This document shows positions 61,589-64,000 of a stretch of DNA of 64,000 nt, piece after piece. Source of the stretch: Streptomyces chartreusis. GTDB lineage: Bacteria > Actinomycetota > Actinomycetes > Streptomycetales > Streptomycetaceae. The stretch lies in assembly GCF_008704715.1 (NCBI RefSeq), contig NZ_CP023689.1, positions 1,922,001-1,986,000 on the forward strand. Reading direction: 5' to 3'. The notes beneath the pieces were generated by a model. The model was not told the origin of the DNA. It was given only the letters and a program-made list of their open reading frames with translations, and made no database searches. Numbering within the stretch: the first letter of the stretch is position 1; each line of letters opens with the position of its first letter. The position numbers and the translations under genes are program-made.

Positions 61589-61602
61589 CTACTCGCGAGT
61601 AG
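61589..61602. promoter_or_regulatory. 14-bp perfect palindrome upstream of ccr
   Basis: CTACTCGCGAGTAG is fully self-complementary. Its half-site CGAGTAG/ACTCGC fits TetR-type operators of fatty-acid genes and overlaps in half-site with that at 58053-58069. Confidence 0.65.
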
Positions 61603-61934
61603 CTTTGATCGATCATCGCTCATTTGTTACGTAAAGATTTCATCTGAGAGCAAGTTCTGGCACTCGGTGCCTTGCCAGGTGACACGCCGTGCCATACGTT
61701 GAAAGTGTCCGGGCGGCCGGCGTGCAGAGACCTTTCGTACGTCGGCTGTCCCCGCAAGTCCCTCCCGGGACCTGCGCGCCCGGGCGCCTGCGTCACAGGC
61801 AACCTCCCGCGCCACAAAGCGCTGCCGAACAGCAAGACCCGCCGAACCGACGGCAACCACCCGAAATCCCTCAGCAGCACCGACGTAACCCTCAGCACCC
61901 CTCCCTCAGGGTGCGCATCGCCGGAGGCAACACC

Positions 61935-63278
61935 GTGACCACTCAGGCCATTCTGGACGCGATCCAGTCGCCGGACTCGACGCCGGACGACTTCGCCGCC
62001 CTGCCGCTCCCCGAGTCGTACCGCGCGATCACCGTGCACAAGGACGAGACGGAGATGTTCGCGGGCCTTGAGACCCGTGACAAGGACCCGCGCAAGTCGA
62101 TCCACCTCGACGAGGTGCCGCTGCCCGAGCTCGGCCCGGGCGAGGCCCTGGTGGCCGTCATGGCCTCCTCGGTCAACTACAACTCGGTGTGGACCTCGAT
62201 CTTCGAGCCGCTGTCCACCTTCGGCTTCCTCGAGCGCTACGGCCGCACGAGCGACCTGGCCAAGCGCCACGACCTGCCGTACCACATCATCGGCTCCGAC
62301 CTCGCGGGCGTCGTCCTGCGCACCGGCCCCGGCGTGAACTCCTGGAAGCCCGGTGACGAGGTCGTCGCGCACTGCCTGTCCGTCGAGCTGGAGTCCTCGG
62401 ACGGCCACAACGACACGATGCTCGACCCCGAGCAGCGCATCTGGGGCTTCGAGACGAACTTCGGCGGCCTCGCCGAGGTCGCGCTCGTCAAGTCCAACCA
62501 GCTGATGCCGAAGCCGGGCCACCTGAGCTGGGAGGAGGCCGCCGCTCCCGGTCTGGTCAACTCCACCGCCTACCGCCAGCTGGTCTCCCGCAACGGCGCC
62601 GGCATGAAGCAGGGCGACAACGTCCTGATCTGGGGCGCGAGCGGCGGACTGGGCTCCTACGCCACGCAGTTCGCGCTGGCCGGCGGCGCCAACCCGATCT
62701 GTGTCGTCTCCAGCGACCAGAAGGCGGACATCTGCCGCTCGATGGGCGCCGAGGCGATCATCGACCGCAGCGCCGAGGGCTACAAGTTCTGGAAGGACGA
62801 GCGCACCCAGGACCCGAAGGAGTGGAAGCGCTTCGGCAAGCGCATCCGCGAGTTCACCGGCGGCGAGGACATCGACATCGTCTTCGAGCACCCCGGCCGC
62901 GAGACCTTCGGCGCCAGCGTCTTCGTCACCCGCAAGGGCGGCACCATCACCACCTGCGCCTCGACCTCGGGCTACATGCACGAGTACGACAACCGCTACC
63001 TGTGGATGTCCCTGAAGCGGATCATCGGCTCGCACTTCGCCAACTACCGCGAGGCCTGGGAGGCCAACCGGCTCATCGCGAAGGGCAAGATCCACCCCAC
63101 CCTGTCGAAGGTCTACTCCCTTGAGGAGACCGGCCAGGCCGCGTTCGACGTGCACCGCAACCTCCACCAGGGCAAGGTCGGCGTGCTGTGCCTCGCCCCC
63201 GAGGAAGGTCTCGGCGTGCGCGACGAGGAGATGCGCGCCAAGCACATCGACGCCATCAACCGCTTCCGCAACGTCTGA
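61935..63278 (+). CDS. ccr: Crotonyl-CoA carboxylase/reductase
   Basis: 447 residues from a GTG with GGAGG at 8 nt upstream, the family's usual length. It is a medium-chain dehydrogenase/reductase: SSVNYNSVWTSIFEP near the N-terminus, HIIGSDLAGVV, NADPH motif WGASGGLGSYATQFALAGG, and the C-terminal YSLEETGQAAFDVHRN. Ccr converts crotonyl-CoA plus CO2 to ethylmalonyl-CoA with NADPH. It is the key enzyme of the ethylmalonyl-CoA pathway and of ethylmalonyl-CoA supply for polyketides. The mutase gene follows within 17 bp. Confidence 0.96.
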   Translation: MTTQAILDAIQSPDSTPDDFAALPLPESYRAITVHKDETEMFAGLETRDKDPRKSIHLDEVPLPELGPGEALVAVMASSVNYNSVWTSIFEPLSTFGFLERYGRTSDLAKRHDLPYHIIGSDLAGVVLRTGPGVNSWKPGDEVVAHCLSVELESSDGHNDTMLDPEQRIWGFETNFGGLAEVALVKSNQLMPKPGHLSWEEAAAPGLVNSTAYRQLVSRNGAGMKQGDNVLIWGASGGLGSYATQFALAGGANPICVVSSDQKADICRSMGAEAIIDRSAEGYKFWKDERTQDPKEWKRFGKRIREFTGGEDIDIVFEHPGRETFGASVFVTRKGGTITTCASTSGYMHEYDNRYLWMSLKRIIGSHFANYREAWEANRLIAKGKIHPTLSKVYSLEETGQAAFDVHRNLHQGKVGVLCLAPEEGLGVRDEEMRAKHIDAINRFRNV

Positions 63279-63295
63279 GACACCCGGGGTCATAG

Positions 63296-64000
63296 ATGAC
63301 TGAGCGTCAGCCCGCCGAAGGCAAGCGGGAGAAGGACCGGCCGTGGCTCATGCGGACCTATGCCGGTCACTCCACGGCCGAGGCGTCCAACGAGCTGTAC
63401 CGGCGCAACCTCGCCAAGGGCCAGACAGGTCTGTCGGTCGCGTTCGACCTGCCGACCCAGACCGGCTACGACTCCGACCACATCCTCGCCCGCGGCGAGG
63501 TCGGCCGGGTCGGCGTGCCGGTGGCCCATCTCGGTGACATGCGCCGGCTGTTCCAGGACATACCCCTGGAGCAGATGAACACCTCGATGACGATCAACGC
63601 CACCGCCATGTGGCTGCTGGCGCTCTATCAGGTCGTCGCCGAGGAGCAGGGCGCGGACATCACCAAGCTCCAGGGCACGACCCAGAACGACATCGTCAAG
63701 GAGTACCTGTCGCGGGGGACCCATGTCTTCCCGCCGGGGCCCTCACTCCGGCTGACGACGGACATGATCGCGTACACGGTCTCCCACATCCCGAAGTGGA
63801 ACCCGATCAACATCTGCAGCTACCACTTGCAGGAGGCGGGCGCCACACCGGTCCAGGAGATCGCGTACGCGATGTCCACCGCGATAGCGGTTCTCGATGC
63901 CGTGCGCGACTCAGGGCAGGTCCCCCAGGAGAAGTTCGGGGACGTCGTGGCCCGTATCTCCTTCTTCGTGAACGCGGGCGTCCGCTTCATCGAGGAGATG
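63296..64000 (+). CDS. ecm: Ethylmalonyl-CoA mutase (MeaA-type, B12-dependent), 3' truncated
   Basis: The first 235 residues are in the window; the frame is still open at 64000. It has the mutase barrel sequences TYAGHSTAEASNELYRRNLAKGQTGLSVAFDLPTQ, INATAMWLLALYQVV, QGTTQNDIVKEYLSRGT and YHLQEAGATPVQEIAYAM, typical of methylmalonyl/ethylmalonyl-CoA mutases; the B12 domain would follow. Being just behind ccr, Ecm is more likely than a methylmalonyl-CoA mutase. It makes methylsuccinyl-CoA from ethylmalonyl-CoA. Confidence 0.9.
   Translation, partial: MTERQPAEGKREKDRPWLMRTYAGHSTAEASNELYRRNLAKGQTGLSVAFDLPTQTGYDSDHILARGEVGRVGVPVAHLGDMRRLFQDIPLEQMNTSMTINATAMWLLALYQVVAEEQGADITKLQGTTQNDIVKEYLSRGTHVFPPGPSLRLTTDMIAYTVSHIPKWNPINICSYHLQEAGATPVQEIAYAMSTAIAVLDAVRDSGQVPQEKFGDVVARISFFVNAGVRFIEEM

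Larger units (their letters stand above)
61492..61934. other. Long leader/promoter region of ccr
   Basis: 443 bp without a recognised gene. It holds the terminator (61509-61539), the 14-bp palindrome (61589-61602), a GATCGATC site, and an AT-rich TTTGTTACGTAAAGATTTCATC segment (about 61623-61645) that may be the promoter. The ccr frame is open back to 61689, but the extra residues do not look like Ccr. Confidence 0.6.

Noticed and set aside
61689..61934. N-terminal extension of ccr
   Set aside because: Ccr proteins have about 447 residues, matching the GTG at 61935 with GGAGG; the upstream part has no similarity to the family.
1..64000. tRNA, rRNA, CRISPR arrays, insertion sequences, attachment sites
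   Set aside because: No cloverleaf with CCA-like arms, no regularly spaced repeats, no transposase or integrase was recognised by eye. A tRNAscan-type and ISfinder-type search would be decisive.

Overview
The window is chromosomal DNA of a Streptomyces-type actinomycete. It has very high GC with GC-saturated third codon positions, frequent GTG starts, ATGA/GTGA-coupled gene pairs, an actinomycete-type gas vesicle cluster (gvpO-A-F-G-Y-Z-J-L-S-K), a crotonyl-CoA reductase/ethylmalonyl-CoA mutase pair, a DmdR/IdeR-type iron box and a class E (LAXTG) sorting signal. From memory this gene set resembles the gas-vesicle-to-ccr stretch of Streptomyces chromosomes; no database search was possible. 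Coding density is high. I recognised no tRNA, rRNA, CRISPR array, insertion sequence or prophage.

Layout. 1-1625: truncated ThDP enzyme. 1678-8408: compact three-gene predicted NTP-dependent conflict/signalling system (SEFIR-VMAP-C protein, MoxR ATPase, vWA-TIR-NB-ARC-TPR protein), followed by a tiny antisense-oriented membrane protein. 8680-15566: housekeeping and stress genes (DUF2795, DJ-1/PfpI, DUF6158, ABC-F ATPase, histidine phosphatase, PAP2-diacylglycerol kinase fusion, methyltransferase, small hydrophobic protein). 15592-20772: ten-gene gas vesicle operon on the minus strand, directly preceded on that strand by a coupled NDH-2-like oxidoreductase / transketolase / LigD-polymerase trio (20851-25261). 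25507-29388: enolase-superfamily protein, holin-X-like protein, VOC protein, arginase-like protein, acetyltransferase, LapA-like protein. 29445-36397: secreted CocE-type hydrolase and a four-peptidase operon (M55, M20, S9, S66). 36508-39533: cobalamin riboswitch and the cobalt ECF transporter cbiMNQO, with a duplicated start and micro-ORF between cbiQ and cbiO. 39648-43369: amino acid permease, universal stress protein and a Tat-exported flavoprotein. 43604-46766: iron-box-controlled pair of secreted proteins with neocarzinostatin-like four-cysteine domains, the second probably sortase-anchored. 46842-57957: methyltransferase, PAS-GAF-PP2C-kinase regulator, MFS exporter fused to carboxypeptidase-regulatory-like repeats, SRPBCC protein, radical SAM protein with an SOS-box-like site, secreted tripeptidyl aminopeptidase-like protein, RidA, GNAT and HEAT-repeat proteins. 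58336-64000: fused double 3-hydroxyacyl-CoA dehydrogenase, TetR regulator, small protein, then ccr and the 5' part of ethylmalonyl-CoA mutase.

Working together. The last block would form the ethylmalonyl-CoA route: a hydroxybutyryl-CoA dehydrogenase, the reductive carboxylase and the B12-dependent mutase. The B12-riboswitch-controlled cobalt importer supplies metal for the same cofactor elsewhere in the window. The gas vesicle genes form one translationally coupled unit whose GvpY and GvpZ have oppositely charged tails.

The most interesting parts are the SEFIR/MoxR/vWA-TIR-NB-ARC system, whose STAND P-loop has Arg for Lys and whose TIR lacks the usual catalytic-Glu motif; the iron-regulated neocarzinostatin-like cell-surface pair; the cbiQ-cbiO duplicated start; and several degenerate enzyme active sites (enolase-like, arginase-like, first half of the hydroxyacyl-CoA dehydrogenase).
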